A stretch of 64,000 bases of DNA from Neisseria dumasiana. GTDB lineage: Bacteria; Pseudomonadota; Gammaproteobacteria; Burkholderiales; Neisseriaceae. A program made the translations under genes and the position numbers. The DNA is taken from the NCBI RefSeq assembly GCF_022870885.1, contig NZ_CP091509.1:434001-498000 (forward strand), in the 5' to 3' direction. Position 1 is the stretch's first letter; every line of letters begins with the position of its first letter. Below the pieces are notes generated by a model. That model saw nothing but the letters and a program-made list of their open reading frames with translations. It was not told the origin of the DNA and ran no database searches. Of this stretch, positions 27,027 to 34,525 are shown in pieces.

Positions 27027-28110
27027 GTATTCATTATCTATTTTATCTTTGATAAGCATTTGGATAGATATACACGGTTTTACCTGTCGGCTTACCGTAG
27101 GTTGTGTTGATTGGTTATTCCTGCACAGCCAAGTGCAGGCAGTTCTCGGCGGCCAAGCCGAGAACTATTCCGGTCGGTGTGCAGTGACCGGACTCCGATT
27201 TTCGCCTTCGCAGGCTCCGCCTCAACAACCGGCGGTCGAACCGCCGGTCATCAGCCGGCAGCCCGTTCAACGCCCGGATGCCATCCGGTTTGATTACGAT
27301 GAGATTGTTCGTTTGCCCGTTCCTTTCGTATCCCTCACGGGACTTACCTTTGCACGCTGAACTCGCGCTCGGGTACGCAGCTTACGCTTTCCTACTCAGA
27401 CACTCTCCCGGTCTTTTACCCTTTTCGCCGGTACCACCCGTACGTTTTATGGGCAGTCAGACTTTCCCAAGTTAGTTTGTTGTTACTGCATCATTCCTAG
27501 CTGTCGCCTCACATAAATATCCATACCCTACGGCTACCCGGTAACCCGGTTTCAGTCGGTAAAGAGTCCACAAACCCTGACTTACTGGATATTTTGCTTC
27601 TTACGGCTCATTCAGTCCACAGCCTCCTCATCCCATCATGAGGTATTCGGATGATTCAACACAGCGCCATTCGGCATCAGTTTCCCGACCCGTTTCGGCT
27701 ACCGTTACACGCTTAAGCTCTCAACGACCCCGGATTTCTCCGGGTGCCGGCATACCAAGATTTCTCCCGTACGCCCTACAACATTTCTGTTGCACCGCAG
27801 CCGTCGTGTGTTGCATACGTCACGCTCTTTCGATACGTCCCGCAGGCCGGACTCTACCGGCTTTCACAAACAAACAGGTCGGTTCCGCATTACTGCGGCC
27901 GCCGTTTCCTTGTCGCCCGTTCTTGAAGGCCGAAACGGATTGGGTCGAATCGGGGAGTTTCACCCCGAAGCGCCCTTCGTAGTCGTACCAGCACCATTAC
28001 GTGCATACGACTTCGGCAAACTGGACGGTTTGGCAGACCATCTCGATCTCATCACGTTGGGGGCTAGCCAACGATTAACAGGTGTGGCTAGCACCATCGG
28101 ATAGGGTGAT
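27005..28110 (-). ncRNA. Candidate large structured RNA
   Basis: About 1.1 kb without a credible protein frame but dense in perfect hairpins. In plus coordinates: 27120-27139, 27142-27165 (9 bp), 27170-27191, 27228-27248 (8 bp), 27274-27288, 27330-27341, 27729-27744, and a GCTAGCC/GGCTAGC pair near 28061-28091. Read on the minus strand several loops become stable tetraloops (GCGA at 27208-27211, GTGA at 27335-27338, TTCG loops), and the stretch ends in an intrinsic terminator at 27005-27026. The AA composition of apparent ORFs is junk-like. I do not recognise the class. Boundaries are approximate. Confidence 0.5.
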
Positions 28111-28129
28111 TGTAAGGGGTCTCCTTTTG

Positions 28130-28159
28130 CCGAGATAGGGGCTTTGCTCCCTATCTCGG
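28130..28159. promoter_or_regulatory. Perfect 11-bp hairpin
   Basis: CCGAGATAGGG and CCCTATCTCGG enclose an eight-base loop. No T run follows on the minus strand, so it is unlikely to be a simple terminator in that direction. It lies at the 5' edge of the candidate RNA and could belong to it. Confidence 0.5.
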
Positions 28160-28234
28160 ACTCTTCTATATTTGCTGCCCCTACCTGACTTAAAAATAAA
28201 GCCCCAACCCTTGATAATCCTAGTGGGTTGATTA

Positions 28235-28264
28235 CATACCCAAATTTTAAAATTTGGCGTATGA
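28235..28264. promoter_or_regulatory. Extended palindrome, candidate operator
   Basis: The perfect 18-bp palindrome CCAAATTTTAAAATTTGG (28240-28257) is extended on both sides by CATAC and GTATG with one extra base. It lies between the candidate RNA and the divergent 252-aa gene. A dimeric regulator could control both from here. Confidence 0.5.
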
Positions 28265-28477
28265 TATCTGCAACACAACATAAAAACACAACTGAATACG
28301 GTAAACACAAAAAGTAAAAGATCAGGTGTAACAAGAGAGAAATGCGGCCAGGCATTTCGAATCGGATACCGATATTGTTTATTGTTGAGTGGTTTCTCGA
28401 AAGAAAGGATGCTGACGAACAGATAGCCTAAGTTGACCAACCGGTTTGGTAATGATGCGCATAGCGCCCGAACAAAC

Positions 28478-28513
28478 TATATGGGTCGGAGGAAAAAACA
28501 CTCCGGCTCCCCA
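28478..28513 (+). ncRNA. Leader hairpin resembling C4 antisense-type RNA
   Basis: ATGGG-T-CGGAG and CTCCG-G-CTCCCCAT pair around GAAAAAACA, about 20 bases before the start of the next gene. The surrounding text (GATGCGCATAGCGCCCGAAC ... TTTTGTCGAGGAGTGCAG) is reminiscent of the C4 regulatory RNA leaders of P4/P1-like elements. The resemblance is from memory of the motif only. Confidence 0.3.
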
Positions 28514-28530
28514 TAACATTTTGTCGAGGA

Positions 28531-29289
28531 GTGCAGATGATGCCATCCCAAACCCAAACCCAAACCGGATTGTTAATTTTTACCTGCCGTTCCATCTATA
28601 TGCAGAGAATTGCCGATGCTGTAGAGGACGGCTACGAGTATTACGTCTGCGGTGAAGTGCCGACGGTAAAGCTGCCTGTATTGGTAGATAAATTTACCGT
28701 TAACTTCCCCCTACATCACTCGCCCAAACAACGCTACCGTGCGCGTCAGAAAGGTAAAAGCAGCACAAAATTGCTGTGCTACCGTCACGATAAGGAGCCG
28801 GATAAAGTCCGGTTTATTTTGCTGCACCGTCGCAATAAAAACAGCGATTTGCCCAAAGGTGAGCAATGGCAGATGGTCACCAACCGCCATACCCGGATTC
28901 ACAGTAGCGGTTATGAGCTGGTGCGCCTGCCGAATGAACGCAAACCGGACAGCCCCAAGAAACCGTTGAAACCTTACCGGTGGTCGTGGCAGTATACCGG
29001 GCAGCGCATGAGCGATTTTGAAGCGGATATAAAACGGGCGGTGGTTCGCAAGTCGGAAGCAGATTATTTGGCGTTGTTCGAAAGACTCTCCCGCACATTA
29101 GGCTTCGCAGGTGCGCGACAGCAGGCATTCGGTTTGCTGAAGCGTATGGAAAGTGAATGGTTGAAAACAACCGGCCGGAAACCGCCCCGGCATTTTAATG
29201 GCAAGCTGCCTACGGTAATGCGGTTGAAGAATGAAGGGATTACTTTGGCTGAATTGTTAAAAAATCAAAAAATTAAACTCAAAATTTGA
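28531..29289 (+). CDS. Island protein of unknown function
   Basis: A 252-residue basic protein with no membrane segment and no motif I can name. Its first part (TGLLIFTCRSIYMQRIADAVEDGYEYYVCGEV) is compact and mixed alpha/beta, the middle is rich in Arg/Lys (about 65-125), and the C-terminal half is helical with LKRMESEWLKTTGRKPPRHFNGKLPTV. GAGGAG lies eight bases before the first ATG; a second ATG two codons later is equally possible. It stands where P4-like islands keep ash-type or replication genes, but similarity to these is not visible. Confidence 0.6.
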   Translation: MQMMPSQTQTQTGLLIFTCRSIYMQRIADAVEDGYEYYVCGEVPTVKLPVLVDKFTVNFPLHHSPKQRYRARQKGKSSTKLLCYRHDKEPDKVRFILLHRRNKNSDLPKGEQWQMVTNRHTRIHSSGYELVRLPNERKPDSPKKPLKPYRWSWQYTGQRMSDFEADIKRAVVRKSEADYLALFERLSRTLGFAGARQQAFGLLKRMESEWLKTTGRKPPRHFNGKLPTVMRLKNEGITLAELLKNQKIKLKI

Positions 29290-29397
29290 TTAAATTGTAA
29301 TGCAACAAGCTAACCAACAAATGATAAAGAACTATCCCAATTTAGCAACGTACTAAGTCATTCTTTTTAGTCAAAACAGAAAAACGTTGTAAAAAAT

Positions 29398-29427
29398 AAG
29401 CCCGATGTATGTAACCATCGGGCTTTT
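29398..29427 (+). terminator. Terminator after the 252-aa gene
   Basis: AAGCCCGATG and CATCGGGCTT pair perfectly and are followed by TT. It lies just before the IS element. Confidence 0.8.
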
Positions 29428-29450
29428 ATGCTCAAAAGTTATTTCAAACC

Positions 29451-30672
29451 GAGACCTTTGCAAAACCCCACGCCAACAAACAGCCGGAACATGCTTCATC
29501 ATGTTCCGGCTGTTTTTGCGTAAAAATCAGGCAAATTACCCCTGAAATCCCCTTAAAGTGCCTCATTATGAGGCACTGCCTGCCTGTTCAGGCAGCAACA
29601 GGCACACCTATCCTGTTGGCCGCCTTCAACAGGTTCACACACATCGCCTTCAGGTGGCTTTGCGCCCTCACTTTGCCCAACCCGAAATAGGCTGCCCGGC
29701 CATAGCGGAATTTGCGGTGCAACGTACCAAAGCTTTGTTCCACCACATAGCGCACTTTCGCCAGCCGGCCGTTGCGGATTTTCTGCTCTTGGCTTAACGG
29801 GCAGCCACGGTGTGCTTTTTGCATGATGCCGTCTTTCAAGCCGCACGCTGCCAAATGTTGTCGGTTCTCCCGGCTGTCGTAGCCTTTATCCGCATAGACG
29901 GTGCTGCCTTCTGCGATGTCCGCCGGTAATGGCAGCAGGTGTTTGCACTCATGAGCATTGGCCGGGGTGATGTGCAGTTTCTCAATATAGCCGTCCGCAT
30001 CGGTGCGGGTGTGTTGTTTGTAACCGAGATGGAAGCGGCCGTCTTTTTTGATCCACTTGGCATCCGGGTCTTTGCCGGGGGTGGTTTCGCCACAGACAAC
30101 GCCTTCGTCATCCACTTCGATAGCCTGACGCTGTTTGCCGCCGGCCGTCTGAATAATGGTGGCGTCAACGATGGCGGCGGATGCTTTCTCTACTTTTAAG
30201 CCCTTGTCAGCCAGTTGGCGGTTAATCAGATCCAGCAGTTCGGCCAAGGTGTTGTCTTGTGCCGGCCAGTTGCGGAAACGGCAGAGGGTGCTGTGGTCGG
30301 GAATGCAAAAGTCGTCGAAGCGGCAGAAGAGTTGGAAATCGATACGGGTGATGAGGCTGTATTCGAGTTCGGGGTCGGAAAGGCTGTGCCATTGACCGAG
30401 CAGGATGGCTTTGAACATGGATAACAGGGGATAAGCGGGACGGCCGCCGTTGTCGCGCACATAGCGGGTTTTGCGGCCGGTGAGGTATTGTTCGATGGGT
30501 GTCCGGTCAAGAATACGGTCGAGTTTGATGAGTGGGAAGCGGTCGAGATGTTTTTCGATGTGGTTGAGGGCATCGGTGTGTAAAAAGCTACTCATGAATA
30601 AAATCCTCTAAATTCTCGGAGTTTGATGTGAGTGGGAATTTAGAGGATTTTTGAGGGTTTTGCAAAGGTCTC
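29451..30672 (-). mobile_element. IS5-family insertion sequence (IS1106-like)
   Basis: A 1222-bp element with terminal inverted repeats GAGACCTTTGCAAAAC at 29451 and GTTTTGCAAAGGTCTC ending at 30672. AAACC occurs directly outside both ends and may be the target duplication, though IS5 elements usually duplicate fewer bases. One transposase gene fills it. It lies between the 252-aa gene and card1. Confidence 0.88.
29588..30595 (-). CDS. IS5-family transposase
   Basis: A 335-residue DDE transposase. The catalytic pieces are DATIIQTAGG (about residue 145), YADKGYDSREN (about 237) and the final RYVVEQSFGTLHRKFRYGRAAYFG, which carries the DDE-type Glu. The N-terminal part has RPAYPLLSMFKAILLGQWHSLSDPELE, normal for the IS1106/IS5 group. 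It is full length and looks active. A second, truncated relative lies at 47.4-48.4 kb. Confidence 0.93.
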   Translation of the reverse strand: MSSFLHTDALNHIEKHLDRFPLIKLDRILDRTPIEQYLTGRKTRYVRDNGGRPAYPLLSMFKAILLGQWHSLSDPELEYSLITRIDFQLFCRFDDFCIPDHSTLCRFRNWPAQDNTLAELLDLINRQLADKGLKVEKASAAIVDATIIQTAGGKQRQAIEVDDEGVVCGETTPGKDPDAKWIKKDGRFHLGYKQHTRTDADGYIEKLHITPANAHECKHLLPLPADIAEGSTVYADKGYDSRENRQHLAACGLKDGIMQKAHRGCPLSQEQKIRNGRLAKVRYVVEQSFGTLHRKFRYGRAAYFGLGKVRAQSHLKAMCVNLLKAANRIGVPVAA

Positions 30673-30698
30673 AAACCGTTTAAAAAAAACGGGTTTAC

Positions 30699-31844
30699 CT
30701 ATGCTAGGTTCATCCATTTGGACAATAGGGTTTTTAACCCTGACAAACCTTGGCGTTCTATCAATTCAATTTGAGCGCCTTTAGCTCTATCGCGTATCGT
30801 ATTTCTAGCACCATGCCCACCAGTTTCACGATAAGAAATCAGCGCAGCCCGTGTTTTCAATCCGCCTAATTTTTTTAGGGTTTCCAGCTTATAAAGGGCG
30901 TTGTCAGCTTCTTTTTTATTACTTGAAAAATTAGCAGTTTTACATTCCAGTACATGCAAAACATTATTGGCTAACACCACTACATCTAATTCATTATGTT
31001 GATTAGTATTTTTATCTGAATTTTCAATCTGTACATTTAAAGCAACATCTTGAACCCCTGGAATTTTGCGGATGACATCAAATACATAATCTTCAAACCA
31101 ACCTCCGGCAACATACTTCTTAGTCTCTAAATCTGGAAAATGTAATTTTCCGTTTTGTTGGAATAGCAATTCATTGTCTTCCAAAAGATTTAATAAGTAA
31201 TTAAAATTTTGTTGATACTGTTTTTCTACTTTTGGCATGTTTGCTGTTAAATCGTTTGAATGGGAAATAACATAATTCAATGCAGTCAAACCTTCTGCAA
31301 AATTATTGATTCCTTTTACCAATTCTTCCCATAATTTAGGCAAATTCCGTTGAGTCTGACGGTTAATCGTATAACCTTTTCGAACGGGATAGCCGTATAA
31401 CTGCAAATAATCCTCAATTTTTATTTTTGAAGGCTGTAATACAAACTGCTCATTATTTTCTAAAAGTAAAACCCGATTATCCTTAGCGGTAAAATAAAAT
31501 ACGGGATAACCTTCATCACGAAACATGCCGTAAGCCCCGATTGCCATTAATTTGGTGCCGCCTGTAACATTCAAAGCTACTTTTTGTTTATCAATGTTTA
31601 AGAGCAAGTTGAAAATCTCTTCACGCACACTCTGGATATCATATTCGTCATGCAAATCAAATATTTGAACATTAACACGGCAACGGTTTTTCATCACTTC
31701 GGCCAACGTTTCCGCCTTTTTTTTCATTGGTTCCGTAGCCAATAAAATAACCTCTTGAGGGCGAAAGTCTTCCGCCAAAACCGGAATAAAATTCGGTAAC
31801 GCCTGATCCGATACCAAGCATACATGTACATCAAACTTTTTCAT
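30699..31844 (-). CDS. card1: Card1/Can2-type CARF nuclease
   Basis: A 381-residue protein of the DUF1887 family. The N-terminal CARF domain (about 1-145, with ALNVTGGTKLMAIGAYGMF) binds cyclic tetra-adenylate in characterised Card1. The C-terminal PD-(D/E)xK nuclease domain has GGWFEDYVFDVI (about 248), HNELDVVVLANN and HVLECKT, the catalytic Glu-Asp-Glu-x-Lys set. Known Card1 nicks supercoiled DNA and cuts RNA when activated. The start at 31844 (MKKFDVHV) removes an unsupported 19-residue extension. It is last in the NE0113-csx16-card1 unit. Confidence 0.9.
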   Translation of the reverse strand: MKKFDVHVCLVSDQALPNFIPVLAEDFRPQEVILLATEPMKKKAETLAEVMKNRCRVNVQIFDLHDEYDIQSVREEIFNLLLNIDKQKVALNVTGGTKLMAIGAYGMFRDEGYPVFYFTAKDNRVLLLENNEQFVLQPSKIKIEDYLQLYGYPVRKGYTINRQTQRNLPKLWEELVKGINNFAEGLTALNYVISHSNDLTANMPKVEKQYQQNFNYLLNLLEDNELLFQQNGKLHFPDLETKKYVAGGWFEDYVFDVIRKIPGVQDVALNVQIENSDKNTNQHNELDVVVLANNVLHVLECKTANFSSNKKEADNALYKLETLKKLGGLKTRAALISYRETGGHGARNTIRDRAKGAQIELIERQGLSGLKTLLSKWMNLA

Positions 31845-31878
31845 CCTTATTATTCCTTTCATTTTTTCATATATACAA

Positions 31879-32172
31879 TCAATCCCACGCCCGAACATCA
31901 AAACGACGCAAACATGCGCCCATTCCGTTCATTTCATCGGCAGAATATTCCGAACCGCGCAACTGCAATTTTTGCGGCAGTTGCAGAAAATAAAAAGCCG
32001 CGCCCTTCACACATACCTCTGCCGCCAAGTGCAAAGGCAATGTTCCCAATACCATATCACCGGCTTCAATCTTTGCCGTGTCTAAATGCGGCAGGAAGCA
32101 ATCAACCTTCCACTCGGTTTGATGCTTCATCCACTCAATTGCCCCTTGATGACGTGATACAAAATAAACCAT
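31879..32172 (-). CDS. csx16: CRISPR-associated protein Csx16
   Basis: A 97-residue protein with the family signature FVSRHQGAIEW at the N-terminus and MVLGTLPLHLAAEVCVKGAAFYFLQL in the middle. Csx16 occurs only with type III systems. Related small proteins (Csx15, Csx16, Csx20) have been linked to cyclic-oligoadenylate binding or breakdown, so a role as off-switch for Card1 is plausible. It lies 20 bp after the NE0113-family gene and 34 bp before card1, indicating one transcript. Confidence 0.9.
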   Translation of the reverse strand: MVYFVSRHQGAIEWMKHQTEWKVDCFLPHLDTAKIEAGDMVLGTLPLHLAAEVCVKGAAFYFLQLPQKLQLRGSEYSADEMNGMGACLRRFDVRAWD

Positions 32173-32192
32173 ATTTTTATATTTAACTTAAC

Positions 32193-33305
32193 TCAAACAA
32201 ATCGAATCAGGCTCTCATCCGTTGCCAAACGGTAAGATTTATAATTATATTCGCCGATGCTTTCTATAAAAAACAATGATGCGCGTCCTTGTAGTTTATC
32301 TTCAAGCTTCTTTTTCAAACGCGAGCTAACTTCTTGAACAAATCTTTTATCAGATTGGAATTTTTTTAACTGTCGTTCAATTTCCGCTTTGGTTTCAGAA
32401 GATTCTGATCGCAATTTTGGTTTTACCTTCACTAAAAAATTTAATACCTCTTTCGCAAAATCCACATCATCTTGGTTACCTCGACCCGTTAAATGTAAAC
32501 AACGGGCTGGCTGATGCTTTTTGAAATGGGCAAAAGCTGCATAAATAGCAAAATCTTGGTGAGGCAGCTGAAATACGGCTCCTCCGCAACAGATTGTACG
32601 CTCCGCAACATTAATTTCCAGATCAAACTGCTGAAGGTCGCGTTGTGTCAGCTCAACCGCTTCCAAATAATTCCAATCATTCTTCAATAACGGCACAGAT
32701 AAATTTTCACGCATCCGCACAAACGGAATATCTGCCAACATAACTTTAGCTTCCGCCGCATTTCTCATTCCCAATTTCGTATTTAAAAACCGGGTATCCT
32801 TATTCGGATAATAAAATTCAGGATGCTGCTCAAAAGCTTCTTCCACCAAAACATGCGATAAACGATCCTGGCTGCGGCCAAACAAAGACAACGCGTAGCC
32901 GATATAAAACCCCATTGATTTTCTGCCACCGGCAATCGACACATGCAACTCTGTTTTTTCATTGCTGCATAAATGATAAATAAACCGTACTATTTGGTCG
33001 GCCGCACAATCATTCTCTTCAGGTGTACGGATATCTGCCAACGGAACATTTGATTTATCTGCAATGACCTGAATTGTATCTTCGTTAAAACGAATGGCAG
33101 GTAGAGCATACTCCTCGCACAAACGATGGAAAAAACCATGTTTCCCCAAAAGATTATCAACAATCTGCCGTTTACCGATTGAAGTCGTCAATACCCAAAG
33201 CTCATCCGGAATCCAGTTTTTCTGCCGATATAGAGCAAACAATGTTTCCGTAATAATCTGCGGCGACATTCCTGTAACGGCAACTAAAATCTTCTTTTTA
33301 TCCAT
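32193..33305 (-). CDS. NE0113-family (TIGR02584) CARF protein
   Basis: A 370-residue protein. The N-terminal CARF-like domain starts KILVAVTGMSPQIITETLFAL and has the ligand-loop motif ELHVSIAGGRKSMGFYIGYALSLFG near residues 122-147, which defines the NE0113 family of type III systems. The C-terminal third (about 260-370) is helical and charged. The family is associated with cyclic-oligoadenylate sensing or ring-nuclease activity; the catalytic role here is inferred. The start (ATG at 33305) follows GGGAT; a TTG at 33317 would add four residues. It is first in its operon. Confidence 0.85.
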   Translation of the reverse strand: MDKKKILVAVTGMSPQIITETLFALYRQKNWIPDELWVLTTSIGKRQIVDNLLGKHGFFHRLCEEYALPAIRFNEDTIQVIADKSNVPLADIRTPEENDCAADQIVRFIYHLCSNEKTELHVSIAGGRKSMGFYIGYALSLFGRSQDRLSHVLVEEAFEQHPEFYYPNKDTRFLNTKLGMRNAAEAKVMLADIPFVRMRENLSVPLLKNDWNYLEAVELTQRDLQQFDLEINVAERTICCGGAVFQLPHQDFAIYAAFAHFKKHQPARCLHLTGRGNQDDVDFAKEVLNFLVKVKPKLRSESSETKAEIERQLKKFQSDKRFVQEVSSRLKKKLEDKLQGRASLFFIESIGEYNYKSYRLATDESLIRFV

Positions 33306-33401
33306 TTCATATCCCAAACAACTAAATAATCATCTCACGAAAATAAATCGTATTTTGCTTTTTTGAAATTCGCCTTGTCCATAAATTTACAGCATAAATA
33401 A

Positions 33402-33488
33402 TCAATTTATTTTATTCTCAACTTTTACATCGTTGCCTTCTAAGATTTCCTCAATTAAGAAAATGAAGACCGTTAAAATTTTAATCAT
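33402..33488 (-). CDS. Micro-ORF D, 28 aa
   Basis: Starts MIKILTVFIFLIEE after the ribosome site GAGGGGATAAAGAT. Hydrophobic for the first 12 residues, then acidic and polar. Its leader (ATTTGAGAGGGG...) is like those of its three neighbours, but the second residue is Ile rather than Trp and no hairpin follows. It is the last of four tandem tiny frames before the NE0113 gene. Confidence 0.5.
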   Translation of the reverse strand: MIKILTVFIFLIEEILEGNDVKVENKIN

Positions 33489-33550
33489 ATCTTTATCCCC
33501 TCTCAAATATAATTAAACAATAGGAATTTTGTATTCTGGTTAATATGCAG

Positions 33551-33581
33551 TGCCGATAACAGATTTAAACTATTATCAGCA
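33551..33581 (-). repeat. Hairpin after micro-ORF C
   Basis: TGCTGATAA and TTATCGGCA (minus strand) pair around TAGTTTAAATCTG with one G-T pair. Equivalent hairpins lie at 33738-33772, 33903-33934 and 34097-34125, one per micro-ORF unit. Confidence 0.55.
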
Positions 33582-33593
33582 TTCTAAACACAA

Positions 33594-33677
33594 CTACTTC
33601 TCCAATGCCTCGATAATCACCCTAGCCACCTCCTTCACAACCACCACGGCAACACCCCTAAAAACGTTATCCCACAT
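33594..33677 (-). CDS. Micro-ORF C, 27 aa
   Basis: Starts MWDNVFRGVAVVVVKEVA and ends IEALEK. A Shine-Dalgarno GAAAGGATAGAAAT stands before the ATG, as in units A and B. The Val-rich first half and Glu/Lys second half form an amphipathic or membrane-inserting helix. It shares the MW start, VAVVVV block and EALE end with micro-ORF A. Confidence 0.6.
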   Translation of the reverse strand: MWDNVFRGVAVVVVKEVARVIIEALEK

Positions 33678-33737
33678 ATTTCTATCCTTTCAAAAATACA
33701 ATCAAACGATATTGAGCATTTTTAGCTCTCTTTATAA

Positions 33738-33772
33738 AGTGCCGATAAAAGTCATACTCCATTACCGGCACT
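33738..33772 (-). repeat. Hairpin after micro-ORF B
   Basis: AGTGCCGGTAA and TTATCGGCACT (minus strand) form an 11-bp stem with one G-T pair around a 13-base loop. Same family as the other GTGCCGATAA hairpins in this tract. Confidence 0.6.
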
Positions 33773-33782
33773 CCAACCGCCA

Positions 33783-33842
33783 CTACTTCCTCAACGCATC
33801 CACAATCACCTCTACAACAGCCTTCAAAATTTCATTCCACAT
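33783..33842 (-). CDS. Micro-ORF B, 19 aa
   Basis: Encodes MWNEILKAVVEVIVDALRK, a short amphipathic helix. The leader AGAAAGGATAAGAGAT directly before the ATG is identical to that of micro-ORF A. It is the shortest of the four, lacking the Val-rich block. Confidence 0.6.
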   Translation of the reverse strand: MWNEILKAVVEVIVDALRK

Positions 33843-33902
33843 ATCTCTTATCCTTTCTAAACACAACCAACAATGCCGAGGCTTTCCTTTCCCCTCTCAA
33901 AT

Positions 33903-33934
33903 ACAGTACCGATAACAAATCTATTACCGGCAGT
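33903..33934 (-). repeat. Hairpin after micro-ORF A
   Basis: ACTGCCGGTAA and TTATCGGTACTGT (minus strand) pair around a short AT-rich loop. Same family as the neighbouring hairpins. Confidence 0.55.
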
Positions 33935-33942
33935 AAACACAA

Positions 33943-34029
33943 CTACTCCTCTTCCAACGCCTCCACAATCGCCTCAGCCACCTTCTCCACTACCACCACA
34001 GCCACAACTGTCAAAATTTGACCCCACAT
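33943..34029 (-). CDS. Micro-ORF A, 28 aa
   Basis: Starts MWGQILTVVAVVVVEK and ends EALEEE. It follows AGAAAGGATAAGAGAT, a strong ribosome site that recurs before micro-ORFs B and C. The peptide is a Val/Ala-rich helix with an acidic end. It resembles neither a known Cas protein nor a known toxin that I can name. It is nearest to the divergent cas2-cas1 promoter region, so transcription of the tract probably starts above 34050. Confidence 0.6.
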   Translation of the reverse strand: MWGQILTVVAVVVVEKVAEAIVEALEEE

Positions 34030-34096
34030 ATCTCTTATCCTTTCTAAAAATAACCAACAAAACAAAGTAGTTATCTACTATCTACCCTTAAGATAC

Positions 34097-34125
34097 AGTG
34101 CCGATAACCAAATTTCTTATCGTGC
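34097..34125 (-). repeat. Hairpin before micro-ORF A
   Basis: CACGATAAG and GGTTATCGGCAC (minus strand) form an imperfect stem of the same GTGCCGATAA family. It precedes the first micro-ORF and may be the leader of the tract. Confidence 0.45.
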
Positions 34126-34173
34126 TCTCGATGAAACGTATTATCCCGGCAAGCCCGAATCCCTACATCAAGT

Positions 34174-34187
34174 ACAAATTTGTTTTT
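34174..34187. promoter_or_regulatory. Candidate operator upstream of cas2-cas1-cas2
   Basis: ACAAATTTGTTTTT contains the palindrome ACAAATTTGT and is repeated exactly, in the same orientation, at 47229-47242 upstream of cas10. It lies about 45 bases before the first cas2 start. A shared regulator site is the simplest reading. Confidence 0.45.
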
Positions 34188-34228
34188 TAACAAAAGCACG
34201 ATAAAATACAACCAAGGGGAAATATCAC

Positions 34229-34507
34229 ATGAGTAAACGAGAGCATTACGTCTTTGCTTACGACATAAGCAACAGCCGCCGACAATATCAAATCCGAAAA
34301 ATCCTGAAAGCCTATACCATCGGCCATCAGAAATCACTTTACGAATGCTGGCTTACCTCAAGCGAGCATCACAATCTCTGTTTGGCAATCAATAAGATCA
34401 TTCGAAGCCCAGACAAAATACTCACGTTCAAAATGCCTTCGGCAGACCACAGCAAAATGTACGGCACCGCCACACGTTTGTATTACCAACCGTTTCTCAT
34501 CATCTAA
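34229..34507 (+). CDS. cas2: Cas2-like protein, first copy
   Basis: A 92-residue protein with the Cas2 ferredoxin-like start HYVFAYDISNSRRQYQIRKILKAYTIGHQKSLYEC, including the conserved Asp of the YDIS strand. Cas2 dimers bridge Cas1 dimers during spacer integration. The C-terminal part (TATRLYYQPFLII) differs from the second copy. AAGGGGAA precedes the ATG. It is followed by cas1 after 18 bp. Confidence 0.8.
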   Translation: MSKREHYVFAYDISNSRRQYQIRKILKAYTIGHQKSLYECWLTSSEHHNLCLAINKIIRSPDKILTFKMPSADHSKMYGTATRLYYQPFLII

Positions 34508-34525
34508 CCATACAGAATAAGAAAA

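Noticed and set aside
27025..28104. Plus-strand open frames of 60-114 codons between alpA and the 252-aa gene
   Set aside because: No ribosome sites, erratic composition and overlap with dense hairpins; treated as part of a structured RNA candidate.
27005..28110. Group II intron without an ORF
   Set aside because: Considered because of size and tetraloops, but I could not find a domain V hairpin, a GUGYG start or an AY end, and an intrinsic terminator closes the stretch.
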